From: DASXRU01 sp034665305
GTDB lineage: Bacteria; Acidobacteriota; Blastocatellia; Pyrinomonadales; Pyrinomonadaceae
Length of the DNA stretch: 64,000 bases
Direction of reading: 5' to 3'
Assembly: GCA_034665305.1 (NCBI GenBank)
Contig: JAXDFZ010000024.1
Coordinates: 471,939 to 535,938, forward strand
Shown here piece by piece: positions 1 through 8,611 of the stretch (positions within the stretch are counted from its first letter, which is position 1; the number at the start of each line of letters is the position of its first letter). The position numbers and the translations under genes are program-made. Below the pieces are notes generated by a model. That model did not search any database. It was not told the DNA's origin and saw only the letters and a program-made list of their open reading frames with translations.

Positions 1-249
1 CCGCACCGGCAAAATGTTTTTGAACCCAGCTTTCAGTTGGCCGGCGTTTCCATTGCCCCGCCATCCACCCGGGGTGGCTTCTGCGTGATCGATTATGCCG
101 GGACGTTTGTTGAGAAGGCTGACCCGATGGGCACGGCTCCAGCGGTTGCCGAAGTGAAAGCTCCGGCGCCGGCGGAGGCGCCCGCAGCGAAGGCAGCATC
201 CAAAGCGCCGGCAAGTAAGGCGAAGCCTAAAACGAGCAAGCGAAGCTGA
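1..249 (+). CDS. C-terminal part of a CAP (SCP/PR-1-like) domain protein, 5' end outside the window
   Basis: The frame is open from the first base, so the gene begins upstream of the window. The visible residues start PHRQNVFEPSFQLAGVSIA, which resembles the end of a CAP domain (HR-N-hydrophobic-P-F--hGhuhA), followed by CVIDYAG where family members have a W/Y-x-x-DF strand. CAP proteins are usually secreted and of varied function. After the domain comes a low-complexity Ala/Pro/Lys tail of about 50 residues, possibly a disordered extension. A TTG near base 37 could be taken as a start, but the match continues upstream of it. The family call rests on a short segment and is an inference. Confidence 0.5.
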   Translation, partial: PHRQNVFEPSFQLAGVSIAPPSTRGGFCVIDYAGTFVEKADPMGTAPAVAEVKAPAPAEAPAAKAASKAPASKAKPKTSKRS

Positions 250-279
250 TCGCTGGAGTTTGAAGCTATGGCGGACGTT

Positions 280-312
280 GAGCCTCGACCGGCTTTGGCC
301 GTTCGAGGCTCT
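280..312 (+). terminator. Stem-loop behind the CAP-domain gene
   Basis: GAGCCTCGACCGG and the partly complementary GGCCGTTCGAGGCTC flank a short loop about 30 bases after the stop codon. No T-run follows, so this may be a weak terminator or simply a hairpin. Confidence 0.35.
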
Positions 313-334
313 CGCCTTATGGATGCATATGGAC

Positions 335-424
335 GTAAACCGTAAACAGTGAACCGTGAACAGAAACTGCAAATCGTAAGTGACCTTGTTCACCGTTTAC
401 GGTTCACTGTTCACAGTTTACGGT
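335..424. repeat. Inverted repeat R12 (GTAAACCGTAAACAGTGAAC type)
   Basis: A left arm rich in AACCGT, AAACAGT and GAACCGT blocks (335-362) is matched on the opposite strand by a right arm at about 388-424, with some block shuffling. A further short palindromic stretch of GAGATCTCAGATCTC follows near 472-488. The element fills the gap upstream of the nucleotidyltransferase. Confidence 0.6.
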
Positions 425-518
425 TATGGTTTGGGTTACAGCGATACAGTCGCGATTGTTTTTCTTTCTTCTGAGATCTCAGATCTCAAATTTCAGATCT
501 ACCGGTTCCAACCAACGC

Positions 519-1490
519 ATGCGAGCAATGATTCTAGCAGCAGGCTACGGCACTCGCTTATGGCCTCTGACCGTAGACCGTACGAAACCGGCTATCCCGT
601 TTCTGGGCCGTCCGCTCGTCGGCTATGTCGCCGAGTATCTGGCGCGCAACGGCATCGCAGAAGTAGTAGTTAATCTTCACCACCGGCCGGAATCCGTGCG
701 CGCGGCGCTCGGCGACGGCAGCCGCTTCGGCGTCAAGTTGAAATACGTGGAAGAGCCGGTGATTCTCGGGCCCAGCGGCGCGCTGGACAATGCGCGCGAG
801 CTGCTCGAAGACGAAACGTTCATAGTCATCAACGGCAAAATAGTAACCGACATTGATCTGGTCGCCGCCCTGAAAACGCACCGCGAATCGAACGCATTGG
901 TAACTCTCGTGCTGCGCGAAAATCGCAAACGGGAGGCGTTTACTGAAGTCGAAGTCAGCGATGGTCTCATTACCGGTTTTGGTGGAATGCCGTCCCCGGG
1001 CGGGTCGACAACGCCGCTAATGTTCACCGGGATTCACATACTCGATCCGCGCATCTTCAAATACATTCCTCGCGGCGTGTTTTCGCATACAATTACCGAC
1101 GTTTATCTACCGGCCATGGCCCAGGGAGAGCGCGTCGCAGCCCACGTCGCCGAAGGTATGTGGTACGAACTGTCGACGATCCGACGCTATCTCGATATTA
1201 GTCTCGCCTTGATGGCCGACCAGGGGCGCGATTATGAAACAGGGAAGGGCTGCGATATTCATACGGGAGCCACGGTCACCAAATCCATCCTTTGGGATGG
1301 CGTGACGGTTGCCGAGGGCGCGCGCGTGCATCGTTCGATTCTGGGCGATGGGGTGCAGATTGGTTCCGGCGAAATAATCGAAGACTGCGCCGTGGTGCGT
1401 GCCGACCTCGTGCGGAATGAAGAACGTCCCCCTAAAGCTCTTCCCGGTGAATTCAAAGGCGTTAACTTTGTGGTGCCCTTAACGCGATGA
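519..1490 (+). CDS. Sugar-1-phosphate nucleotidyltransferase with left-handed beta-helix tail (MurU/ManC-like)
   Basis: The protein has 323 residues. The N-terminal nucleotide-binding motif LAAGYGTRLWPLT is followed by KPAIPFLGRPL. Residues about 245-295 show hexapeptide repeats (GCDIHTGATV, GVTVAEGARV, GDGVQIGSG) of a left-handed beta-helix. The family transfers NMP from an NTP to a sugar 1-phosphate. The next gene is an AmgK-like sugar kinase, so the pair may activate anhydro-MurNAc to UDP-MurNAc as AmgK/MurU do, though MurU itself lacks the helix tail. I chose ATG 519; a longer frame back to 426 would read through repeat-like DNA, and ATG 528 is also possible. The usual NGD metal-site triplet reads NGK (831-839), which is odd. 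Confidence 0.8.
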   Translation: MRAMILAAGYGTRLWPLTVDRTKPAIPFLGRPLVGYVAEYLARNGIAEVVVNLHHRPESVRAALGDGSRFGVKLKYVEEPVILGPSGALDNARELLEDETFIVINGKIVTDIDLVAALKTHRESNALVTLVLRENRKREAFTEVEVSDGLITGFGGMPSPGGSTTPLMFTGIHILDPRIFKYIPRGVFSHTITDVYLPAMAQGERVAAHVAEGMWYELSTIRRYLDISLALMADQGRDYETGKGCDIHTGATVTKSILWDGVTVAEGARVHRSILGDGVQIGSGEIIEDCAVVRADLVRNEERPPKALPGEFKGVNFVVPLTR

Positions 1491-1566
1491 TACAATCGCC
1501 TCGCATTCTGACGAATTAACCGACGGCGGGGCGCGAAAGTCGTCCCGCCGCTTTAGCAATCACCCG

Positions 1567-2622
1567 TTGAATTTCCCCATGCGCCCTGCAGCTGAGGCTG
1601 GACCGAATACACCGCCGCGAAGCGCTCGCGAGCGCTTGTCTGATTACCTGGCCCGGCGCTACGGCGCGAGCGAGCCCGTAATCATCCCGCTCACGCCCGA
1701 CGCCTCGACGCGCGAATACTTTCGCATCCCCTGGGACCGCAAGACAGCCGTGGCCGCCGTCTATCCGGAGCCGTTCGATCCGGAGTTTCATCCTTACCTG
1801 GATGTGACGCGCTTGTTCCGGGAATGCTCACTGCCGGTTCCGGAAGTTTACGCAGTCGAAGGCCGATCCGGGATCATTGTGCAGGAAGACCTCGGGGATG
1901 ATCAGTTATGCCGTGTTTTTGAAACCGTCACCGAAGATGAACGCGAAGCTTATCTGGATCAGGCAATCGGACTGATCGCTCGCATTCAAGGAGCAACTGA
2001 AGTCGCAATCACGCGCCAGTCGATTTCCAGCCGCCTGGCTTTTGATGAAGTGAAACTGTCGTGGGAACTTCGCTTCTTCATGGACCACTATTTCGGCAGT
2101 CTGCGCCGGGAAGAGTTGCGACATGCGGAAGCTGCGGAATTAAAGGCCGAGCTAAACGATATTTCCGTGGAACTGGCGGCGCGCCCGCGTGTTTTGTGCC
2201 ATCGCGATTATCACTCGGCGAACCTGCTGATTGATAAGCAAGGCCACTTGCGCATAGTCGACCATCAGGATGCGCGCATGGGCCCGGCCAGTTACGATCT
2301 GGTGTCGCTAGTTTTGGATCGCCAACCGAAGCCGCCGTCGCTGGCCGACTTGCGGGCCCACCGGCTGTATTTGATCGAAGAGCGACGCCGCTGTGGCTTG
2401 CCGTCGCTGGATCCGGATGAGTTTAGCCGTGAATTTCGCTTGATGACGGTGCAACGCGGGTTGAAGGCAATTGGAACGTTTTCGTATCAGACGGCGGTAA
2501 GCGGCCGGGGCGAATTCTACGAGAGTTTTATTCAACCGACTTTGCAAACTGTGTTGCTCGCGGCGCAGTGGCTGGAACGCTTTCCGGTACTGCGACGAGT
2601 AATCACCGAACGGCTCACATAG
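1567..2622 (+). CDS. Aminoglycoside phosphotransferase-family sugar kinase, AmgK-like
   Basis: The protein has 351 residues and a protein-kinase-like fold. The N-terminal segment DASTREYFRI matches the nucleotide-binding strand of AmgK-type kinases. IIVQEDLGDDQL follows, then the catalytic loop VLCHRDYHSANLLI and the metal-binding VDHQDARMGP. AmgK phosphorylates the anomeric position of N-acetylmuramate during peptidoglycan recycling, and the nucleotidyltransferase directly upstream supports the same role here. TTG 1567 is the longest start; ATG 1579 is equally possible because no clear ribosome-binding site precedes either. The homologous family is broad, so the exact sugar is inferred from context. 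Confidence 0.75.
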   Translation: MNFPMRPAAEAGPNTPPRSARERLSDYLARRYGASEPVIIPLTPDASTREYFRIPWDRKTAVAAVYPEPFDPEFHPYLDVTRLFRECSLPVPEVYAVEGRSGIIVQEDLGDDQLCRVFETVTEDEREAYLDQAIGLIARIQGATEVAITRQSISSRLAFDEVKLSWELRFFMDHYFGSLRREELRHAEAAELKAELNDISVELAARPRVLCHRDYHSANLLIDKQGHLRIVDHQDARMGPASYDLVSLVLDRQPKPPSLADLRAHRLYLIEERRRCGLPSLDPDEFSREFRLMTVQRGLKAIGTFSYQTAVSGRGEFYESFIQPTLQTVLLAAQWLERFPVLRRVITERLT

Positions 2623-2660
2623 TTAACTTTAGAATCGAGTACCGTGGAAACAGGTGTACA

Positions 2661-2715
2661 GAGTTCAAACTTTAGTTTGTTGATCCGCGAGCGGCGCAAC
2701 TGAAGCTTGCAATCT
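2661..2715. repeat. Inverted repeat R7, copy 1
   Basis: GAGTTCAAACTTTAGTTTG (2661-2679) is followed by the roughly complementary CTGAAGCTTGCAATCT (2700-2715). A second copy with the arms in the opposite order lies at 58156-58240. It occupies the gap between the kinase and asnS. Confidence 0.6.
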
Positions 2716-2780
2716 AAAGCCTGGGTCGCGGGTTGAGTTTTAGCCATTAATTTTTCAGATCGAGCGAATACTTAGAACCA

Positions 2781-4094
2781 ATGCAGCAAACCTACATTTC
2801 AGATCTATCCAAACATGCGGACCAGGAAGTTGTACTTCAGGGCTGGCTCTATAACCTTCGTTCCAGCGGCAAGATTCTCTTTCCCCAGTTGCGCGACGGC
2901 ACCGGCATCGTGCAATGCGTAGTTTTGAAGAATTCCGTAACGCCGGAGGTTTGGGAATCGCTCAAGGCGATGGGCCAGGAGTCAGCCTTCACAGTCCGCG
3001 GCAAAGTCCGTGAGGACGCGCGGGCGCCGGGTGGATATGAAGTAGACGTGCTGGAAGCGACGGTCCTGCAGAACGCGCAGGATTATCCCATCTCCCTCAA
3101 AGAGCATGGGACCGAATTCCTGATGGACCACCGGCATTTGTGGCTGCGTTCGAAACGACAGCACGCAATTTTGAAAGTGCGGCACACGGTGGTGAAAGCG
3201 GTGCGCGATTTTTTGGACCAGGACGGGTTCACGCTTTGCGATGCTCCGATTTTTACGCCCGCAGCCTGCGAAGGCACAACGACGCTTTTTGAAGTGGACT
3301 ACTTCGACGGCCAGAAGGCTTACCTGACGCAATCGGGACAACTCTATAACGAAGCTACTGCGGCCGCGTTCGGTAAAGTCTATTGCTTTGGGCCGACCTT
3401 TCGCGCGGAGAAGTCAAAAACCCGCCGCCACTTGACGGAGTTCTGGATGGTGGAACCGGAGATGGCCTTCGCCACGCTGGATGACGTATTAAAACTGGCA
3501 GAACGGTTTCTTTCTTACATCGCGGACCGGGTGTTGACGCAACGGGCGGAAGAGCTGAAAACCCTGGAGCGCGATGTGAAGAAATTGGAGGCCATCGTGC
3601 CGCCGTTTCCGCGTTTACATTACGACGACGCGGTGAAGCTGCTGCACGCGGGTCATGATGCCGGTGAGATGGAAACGCGATTTGAATGGGGCGGCGACTT
3701 TGGCGCGCCGGATGAGAGCTATCTCTCGAGCAAGTACGATAAACCGTTGATGGTCCATCATTACCCGGCAGCGGTTAAGGCTTTTTACATGGCTCGCGAT
3801 CCGGAGCGCGATGACCTGGCACTGGGCGTTGATGTGCTGGCGCCGGAAGGTTATGGCGAAGTCATCGGGGGCGGAGAGCGGGCCACCTCGCTCGAGTTTC
3901 TCGAAGCTCAGATCGCCGCGCATGAACTGCCCAAAGAAGCGTTCGAATGGTACCTGGACCTGCGCCGTTACGGGAGCGTTCCGCACGCGGGCTTTGGCAT
4001 GGGTATCGAGCGCTGCACTGCATGGATGTGTGGCATCGAGCATGTGCGCGAGACAATTCCATTCCCGCGAATGCTCTATCGTATTCGTCCCTAA
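2781..4094 (+). CDS. asnS: Asparagine--tRNA ligase
   Basis: The protein has 437 residues, normal for bacterial AsnRS. The N-terminal OB-fold (VVLQGWLYNLRSSGKI, then FPQLRDGTGIVQCVV) binds the anticodon. The class II catalytic core carries motif 2 (FRAEKSKTRRHLTEFW, MVEPEMAF) and motif 3 (GFGMGIERC). The TRRHLTEFWMVEPE stretch favours Asn over Asp specificity. It charges tRNA-Asn with asparagine in the cytoplasm. Motif 3 is preceded by a GGGERA block typical of the family. Confidence 0.95.
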   Translation: MQQTYISDLSKHADQEVVLQGWLYNLRSSGKILFPQLRDGTGIVQCVVLKNSVTPEVWESLKAMGQESAFTVRGKVREDARAPGGYEVDVLEATVLQNAQDYPISLKEHGTEFLMDHRHLWLRSKRQHAILKVRHTVVKAVRDFLDQDGFTLCDAPIFTPAACEGTTTLFEVDYFDGQKAYLTQSGQLYNEATAAAFGKVYCFGPTFRAEKSKTRRHLTEFWMVEPEMAFATLDDVLKLAERFLSYIADRVLTQRAEELKTLERDVKKLEAIVPPFPRLHYDDAVKLLHAGHDAGEMETRFEWGGDFGAPDESYLSSKYDKPLMVHHYPAAVKAFYMARDPERDDLALGVDVLAPEGYGEVIGGGERATSLEFLEAQIAAHELPKEAFEWYLDLRRYGSVPHAGFGMGIERCTAWMCGIEHVRETIPFPRMLYRIRP

Positions 4095-4158
4095 CAACAT
4101 CAGATGCATGAACCATTCTCCCGATATCAGGATTGGCAACTGAGAGGAGCATTCGATC

Positions 4159-4848
4159 GTGAGCTCGACTGATGAGCGGCTGCGGGTGGAGTTCAATGAC
4201 TGGGCCCGCGCCGGACGTGGCGAAAGTATGGAGCGGGGCCACCGGCCCACTGGTGAGCAGGCGATCGAGCGGATGCAAGTGCCGCCGGCAGCGCAAGTGC
4301 TTGATCTCGGCTGCGGCTCAGGCTGGGCCACCAGGTTGCTAGCCGCGAGGGCGAGCGAGGGCTTGGTTAGGGGCGTTGATATCTCAGATGAAATGATTGC
4401 GTTGGCCCGGAAGAGCTCGCAGGAAATTCCGAACACTGAGTTTCACGTCGCCGGGGCTGATCGTTTACCGTTTCCCGATCGCACGTTCACGCATGCTTTC
4501 TCAATGGAGTCGCTGTACTACTACGACGACATGCAGGCCGCATTACGCGAAGTGGCGCGTGTGCTTGATGGCGGCGGTCTGTTTGCCGCCGTCATGGATC
4601 TGTATGCTGAAAACGTTCCTTCGCATCAGTGGATTGAGCAACTCAAAGTCCCGGTCCACCTATTGAGCATTGCCGAATACCACGCCCTCTTTCGCGAAGC
4701 GGGTTTCACGGACGTGCGCAATGAGCGGCTGCGCGATCCCACGCCAGTGCCGGAAGATTACAGTGGCGGCTCATTCAAGAGCCGGGACGATTACCTGGAA
4801 TACCGCGCCGCAGGATCGCTGTTGATGATGGGAAGCGTCGAGCGGTAG
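4159..4848 (+). CDS. Class I SAM-dependent methyltransferase
   Basis: The protein has 229 residues. The SAM-binding motif I is VLDLGCGSGWATRLLAA, followed by GVDISDEMIALAR (motif post-I), and FSMESLYYYDDM lies where UbiE-like enzymes form the substrate pocket. The C-terminal third, with REAGFTDV, is typical of small-molecule methyltransferases. The substrate cannot be read from sequence. The start is GTG 4159, set by a GAGAGGAG ribosome-binding site about 8 bases upstream. It lies 64 bases after asnS on the same strand. Confidence 0.85.
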   Translation: MSSTDERLRVEFNDWARAGRGESMERGHRPTGEQAIERMQVPPAAQVLDLGCGSGWATRLLAARASEGLVRGVDISDEMIALARKSSQEIPNTEFHVAGADRLPFPDRTFTHAFSMESLYYYDDMQAALREVARVLDGGGLFAAVMDLYAENVPSHQWIEQLKVPVHLLSIAEYHALFREAGFTDVRNERLRDPTPVPEDYSGGSFKSRDDYLEYRAAGSLLMMGSVER

Positions 4849-4878
4849 TTCCGACGGGATCATCGCCGGCATTAGTTT

Positions 4879-5451
4879 TTGACTGACTCAGCGACTCTTA
4901 TGTCCCATACGCAGGAACGGATTGTCACTATCTTTGGCGGCGCAAAGTGCGTTGCTACGGATCCGGAATATGGTCAGGCTCGTCGCGCCGGCGAGTTGCT
5001 GGCGGCCGCCGGTTACACTATCTGCACTGGCGGGTACCTGGGTGTGATGGAAGCCGCGAGCCAGGGCGCATCCGAACAAGGGGGCCGCGTGCTTGGTATC
5101 GTGATGAACCAGTTTAAGGCAGAGCCCAATCGGTTTCTGACCGACAAAGTAGCCACGCCGCATTTTTATGAACGCCTGCAGCGTCTGATCACGCGATCAG
5201 TAGGTTTCATTGCGATCCGTGGCGGCATGGGCACGGTAACTGAGCTTTCACTGGTTTGGAATAAGATCCAAACCGGTGTGATTGGACCGCGGCCTTTAGT
5301 GCTCCTCGGCGATTGCTGGCCGCCAATTGTGCGCGCCTGGCAAGAGCATCTCGCGGTTAGCGATAAAGATGTGGCGGCGTTGGATTTCGCCGGCACGGCC
5401 GAAGAAGCGTTCGCAATCATCGAGGAAAAATCAAAAGGAGTGATTCTATGA
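4879..5451 (+). CDS. LOG-family (Rossmann-like) protein
   Basis: The protein has 190 residues with the family signatures TGGYLGVMEAASQGA and RGGMGTVTELSLVW (the PGGxGT-type loop). Family members include cytokinin riboside monophosphate phosphoribohydrolases and proteins of unknown nucleotide-related function; the usual PGGxGTxxE is RGGMGTVTE here. TTG 4879 gives the longest frame, while ATG 4900 (MSHTQERIV) is a plausible alternative. The last four bases overlap the start of the next gene (ATGA), so the two are probably translationally coupled. Confidence 0.8.
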   Translation: MTDSATLMSHTQERIVTIFGGAKCVATDPEYGQARRAGELLAAAGYTICTGGYLGVMEAASQGASEQGGRVLGIVMNQFKAEPNRFLTDKVATPHFYERLQRLITRSVGFIAIRGGMGTVTELSLVWNKIQTGVIGPRPLVLLGDCWPPIVRAWQEHLAVSDKDVAALDFAGTAEEAFAIIEEKSKGVIL

Positions 5452-6311
5452 ACTGTCCAACTTGCGGAGCAGGCATGGGGGAGGGCGCCACTTTCTGTGG
5501 CGCCTGCGGCAATCGCATCAGCGCGAACCAGGCACCTCCTCCATCTGCGCCAAGCTCCGGCATCAAGATCGACGCTGACGGACTCGGACAGGGGCGCGGC
5601 TATACGTATGAGATTCTGCATCAGCCTTCATTCTCACTGGCGGTCCTTCAGCTTCAATCCGAACAATCAATTCAGGCAGAAGCGGGCGCAATGGTTTCAA
5701 TGTCGGCGAATGTCGAGTTGCAATCGCAGATGAAGGGTGGGTTGTTCGGGGCCATCAAGCGAGCGGCGGGAGGGGAATCAGCATTCATTTCTACTTTCAC
5801 GGCCCGCGGTGGACCAGGCGAGGTCACCCTGGCGCCGGGTGCGCCCGGTGATGTAGCGGCAATTGAGATGACGAACCAGTCCTTCTTCGTGCAATCGAGT
5901 TCGTACCTGGCGGGAGACGCCGGCCTGACCGTCGATACAAAATGGGGCGGGGCCAAAACATTCTTCTCCGGCGAAGGTCTGTTTGTACTGTTGGTCCAGG
6001 GACAAGGCCTGTTGCTGGTCTCATCGTTTGGCGCAATTCATCGCAAACGTTTGGCGGCGGGCGAGCGCTATGTAGTGGACACGGGGCATCTGGTCGCCTG
6101 GGAAGGCACCACCCAGTACACTTTGCGGAAGGCTGCCGCTGGCTTTTTTCGCAGCATGATGAGCGGTGAGGGAATCGTTGCGGAGTTCACCGGCCCGGGC
6201 GAACTCTTAATCCAAACTCGCAACCTTGCGGCATTCGCTGGGCTGATGAAGCCTTTCTTTCCCACTCAGTCCGGCGGCGGCAGTGGATTCAACATTAATC
6301 TTGGCGGCTAA
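5448..6311 (+). CDS. AIM24/TIGR00266-like protein with N-terminal zinc ribbon
   Basis: The protein has 287 residues. It opens with a four-cysteine zinc ribbon (CPTCGAGM, then FCGACGNRI, residues 3-23), then a linker and a beta-rich AIM24 domain (QAEAGAMVSMSANVEL, FISTFTARGGPGEV, VVDTGHLVAWE, EFTGPGELLIQTRN). AIM24 domains occur in mitochondrial biogenesis proteins and in bacterial proteins whose biochemical role is unclear. The ATG overlaps the preceding stop codon (ATGA) and follows AAAAGGAGTG. Confidence 0.85.
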   Translation: MNCPTCGAGMGEGATFCGACGNRISANQAPPPSAPSSGIKIDADGLGQGRGYTYEILHQPSFSLAVLQLQSEQSIQAEAGAMVSMSANVELQSQMKGGLFGAIKRAAGGESAFISTFTARGGPGEVTLAPGAPGDVAAIEMTNQSFFVQSSSYLAGDAGLTVDTKWGGAKTFFSGEGLFVLLVQGQGLLLVSSFGAIHRKRLAAGERYVVDTGHLVAWEGTTQYTLRKAAAGFFRSMMSGEGIVAEFTGPGELLIQTRNLAAFAGLMKPFFPTQSGGGSGFNINLGG

Positions 6312-6373
6312 GTAAGACAGGGCATCCTGCCGGTCTGGTTTTCATCAGGACAGACAAGAATGTCTGTCCTACT
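6312..6373. repeat. Inverted repeat R1, degenerate copy
   Basis: GTAAGACAGGGCATCCTGCC directly follows the stop codon of the AIM24 gene and pairs with GGACAGACAAGAATGTCTGT plus CCTACT downstream. It is a diverged version of the GTAGGACAGGCATTCC element seen at 8611-8808 and 38044-38207. Confidence 0.6.
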
Positions 6374-6400
6374 GGATGTCGCTTCTGATAGAAGGACTAC

Positions 6401-7369
6401 GTGAGCGATACTCTCGTCGAGCAACCAAAAACTGAAGCTGAGATCGGCCCGGCCGGCAACGGAAAACGTGTCAGCATTCTCGGAGTGCCGCTTGGTTACG
6501 GCGCGAGTATGGCCGGCGTGGATATTGGACCGGCCGCATTACGCGTCGCGCGCTTACCGGAACGAATCGCTGCTCTGGGATACGAAGTTGAGGATCGCGG
6601 CGATCTTCATCTGACGCGTCCTCGCGCACATCCGAAGCCTGACGACAAACTTAAATACCTCGCCGAAATTACCGAGGCTTGCACCGAACTGGCTAGCCAC
6701 ACGAGCGTGATGCTCCACGCCGGGGACCTGCCAATCGTCATGGGTGGCGACCACTCCATTGCGATCGGTACGGGCTCAGGAGCGGCGACGTATTTCCGCG
6801 AACAGAATCAGAGCTTTGGCCTGATTTGGTTCGATGCCCATGCCGACATGAATACTCCGGAGAGTTCGCCTTCCGGAAATATTCATGGAATGCCGTTGGC
6901 GGTACTCCTCGGCTACGGAGCGGAAGCGTTGACTAACATAAATGGATTTGCTCCCAAGCTCGATCCTCGATTGTGTGCGCATGTGGGTGCGCGCGAAATC
7001 GATCCCGGAGAGCGGGCCCTCATTCGAGAACTGGGTGTGCGGGTATTCACCATGCGCGAGATCGACGAGCGAGGGCTTAGCGCTTGCATGAATGACGCGC
7101 TCGCGATCGCCGGGCGCGGAACCGGCGGCTATTATGTGACGTTTGATGTCGACGCCCTTGATCCCGGTGATGCGCCCGGTTCGGGAACGTTAGTGCGGGG
7201 CGGTTTGAGCTATCGTGAAGCCCATCTCGCCATGGAGAAAATCGCGGAAGCTGGCGGCATGCGTCTGCTGGAAATTGTGGAGATCAATACAGCGCTCGAC
7301 GTCAACAATCGCACGGCCGAGTTGGGAGTGGAGCTGATTCTGTCCGCGCTGGGTAAGACTATTTTGTGA
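6401..7369 (+). CDS. rocF: Arginase (ureohydrolase family)
   Basis: The protein has 322 residues. The manganese-binding motifs of ureohydrolases are intact: GGDHSIAIGT, FDAHADMNTP and FDVDALDPGDAPGSGT. Arginase hydrolyses L-arginine to ornithine and urea, and the SPSGNIHGMPL loop fits arginase better than agmatinase. The GTG start at 6401 is supported by a GAAGGA ribosome-binding site. It is flanked by inverted repeats on both sides, so it is probably a single-gene unit. Confidence 0.88.
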   Translation: MSDTLVEQPKTEAEIGPAGNGKRVSILGVPLGYGASMAGVDIGPAALRVARLPERIAALGYEVEDRGDLHLTRPRAHPKPDDKLKYLAEITEACTELASHTSVMLHAGDLPIVMGGDHSIAIGTGSGAATYFREQNQSFGLIWFDAHADMNTPESSPSGNIHGMPLAVLLGYGAEALTNINGFAPKLDPRLCAHVGAREIDPGERALIRELGVRVFTMREIDERGLSACMNDALAIAGRGTGGYYVTFDVDALDPGDAPGSGTLVRGGLSYREAHLAMEKIAEAGGMRLLEIVEINTALDVNNRTAELGVELILSALGKTIL

Positions 7370-7375
7370 AAAGGC

Positions 7376-7460
7376 GTAACGCAAACTGTTAGTTCGCGTA
7401 GTTTCGATACGACGGGAACGAATCATATGATCGCAATCGCAAACTAACAGTTTGCGCTAC
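7376..7460. repeat. Inverted repeat R2, copy 1
   Basis: GTAACGCAAACTGTTAGTT (left arm, 7376-7398) pairs with CGCAAACTAACAGTTTGCG and CTAC (right arm, 7438-7460). The same arms recur at 38079-38174 inside another element. It fills the gap between arginase and D-Ala-D-Ala ligase. Confidence 0.75.
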
Positions 7461-7474
7461 AGGGAGTAACAAGG

Positions 7475-8611
7475 TTGGTAAAGAAATTGCGAGTTGGCGT
7501 TATCTTCGGAGGCCGTTCCGGCGAGCACGAAGTTTCGGTGAGGTCTGCGGGCGCTGTAATCGAAGCGATCGACCGTCGTAAGTACGAAGTGGTGCCGATT
7601 GCAATCACGAAAGCCGGCAAGTGGTTACCGCCGGCGGTTGCGTCGTCGATGCTGCCGGAGTCATGCCAGCGATTTTTATCGCGTGCGGCCCTGACCGGAT
7701 CCAGGGAAGATGTTGCGCTCGTCGGTGATCCTTCGCGCAGTGGCTTGCTCTCACTCGACAGTATGGGAGGCAGCGTGCCGCCCCAGCCCCTCGATGTGAT
7801 TTTTCCGGTTCTCCATGGGCCGTATGGCGAAGATGGTACCCTTCAAGGTTTACTCGAGATGGCGGCCATTCCGTTTGTGGGATGCGGCACTCTGGCATCG
7901 GCCTGCGGCATGGACAAGGTCGCGATGAAGGCGCTGTTCCGCGATGCGGGCTTGCCGTTGTGCAAATATACCTGGCTCCTCCGATCTGAGTGGGAAGAAA
8001 ACCCGGCGCAGGTCGTACGTCGCATCGCGCGCGAAATCGGGTTTCCCTGTTTCGTCAAACCGGCCAATTTGGGTTCGTCGGTAGGTATTTCAAAAGCCGC
8101 CGACAAGCAATCATTGGAACAAGCCCTGTCGCTGGCCGCTCGCTACGATCGTAAGTTGATAGTTGAAGAGGGAATTGCCGCGCGGGAGATCGAATGCGCT
8201 GTGATGGGAAATGACGATCCGCAGGCCAGTTTGCCCGGGGAATACCTCGTGCGAGAAAAGGCCGCGGAGTTTCTCGACTACACCGAAAAATACGCCAGCA
8301 CGGGAAACGTTGAGTTCGTCGTGCCGGCGCCGGTATCGAAAAGTGTGACAGCGCGAATTCAACAGATGGCGGTGAAAGCATTTCAGGCCATCGACGGCGC
8401 CGGATTGGCTCGGGTAGATTTCTTTTTGGAACGGGCTGGGGGAAAGTTACTTGTGAATGAGATAAACACGCTGCCCGGCCTCACCGACGTATCGGGCTTT
8501 CCCAAAATGTGGGCCGCTTCGGGCGTGTCATTCCCGGATGTTTTGGAGCGGCTAATCCAGCTGGCGCTGGAACGGCACCACGACCGATCACGCAACGTAA
8601 CGGAAAGATAA
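7475..8611 (+). CDS. ddl: D-alanine--D-alanine ligase
   Basis: The protein has 378 residues. The N-terminal VGVIFGGRSGEHEVSVRSA and the ATP-grasp elements (FPCFVKPANLGSSVGISKA, IVEEGIAAREIECAVMGN, LARVDFFLE, VNEINTLPGLTDVS) are all present. It joins two D-alanines for peptidoglycan precursor synthesis in the cytoplasm. The start is TTG 7475 with AGGGAG upstream. An insertion of about 35 residues before LDVIFPVLHG is normal for VanA/DdlA-type enzymes. The stop codon abuts an R1 repeat. Confidence 0.92.
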   Translation: MVKKLRVGVIFGGRSGEHEVSVRSAGAVIEAIDRRKYEVVPIAITKAGKWLPPAVASSMLPESCQRFLSRAALTGSREDVALVGDPSRSGLLSLDSMGGSVPPQPLDVIFPVLHGPYGEDGTLQGLLEMAAIPFVGCGTLASACGMDKVAMKALFRDAGLPLCKYTWLLRSEWEENPAQVVRRIAREIGFPCFVKPANLGSSVGISKAADKQSLEQALSLAARYDRKLIVEEGIAAREIECAVMGNDDPQASLPGEYLVREKAAEFLDYTEKYASTGNVEFVVPAPVSKSVTARIQQMAVKAFQAIDGAGLARVDFFLERAGGKLLVNEINTLPGLTDVSGFPKMWAASGVSFPDVLERLIQLALERHHDRSRNVTER

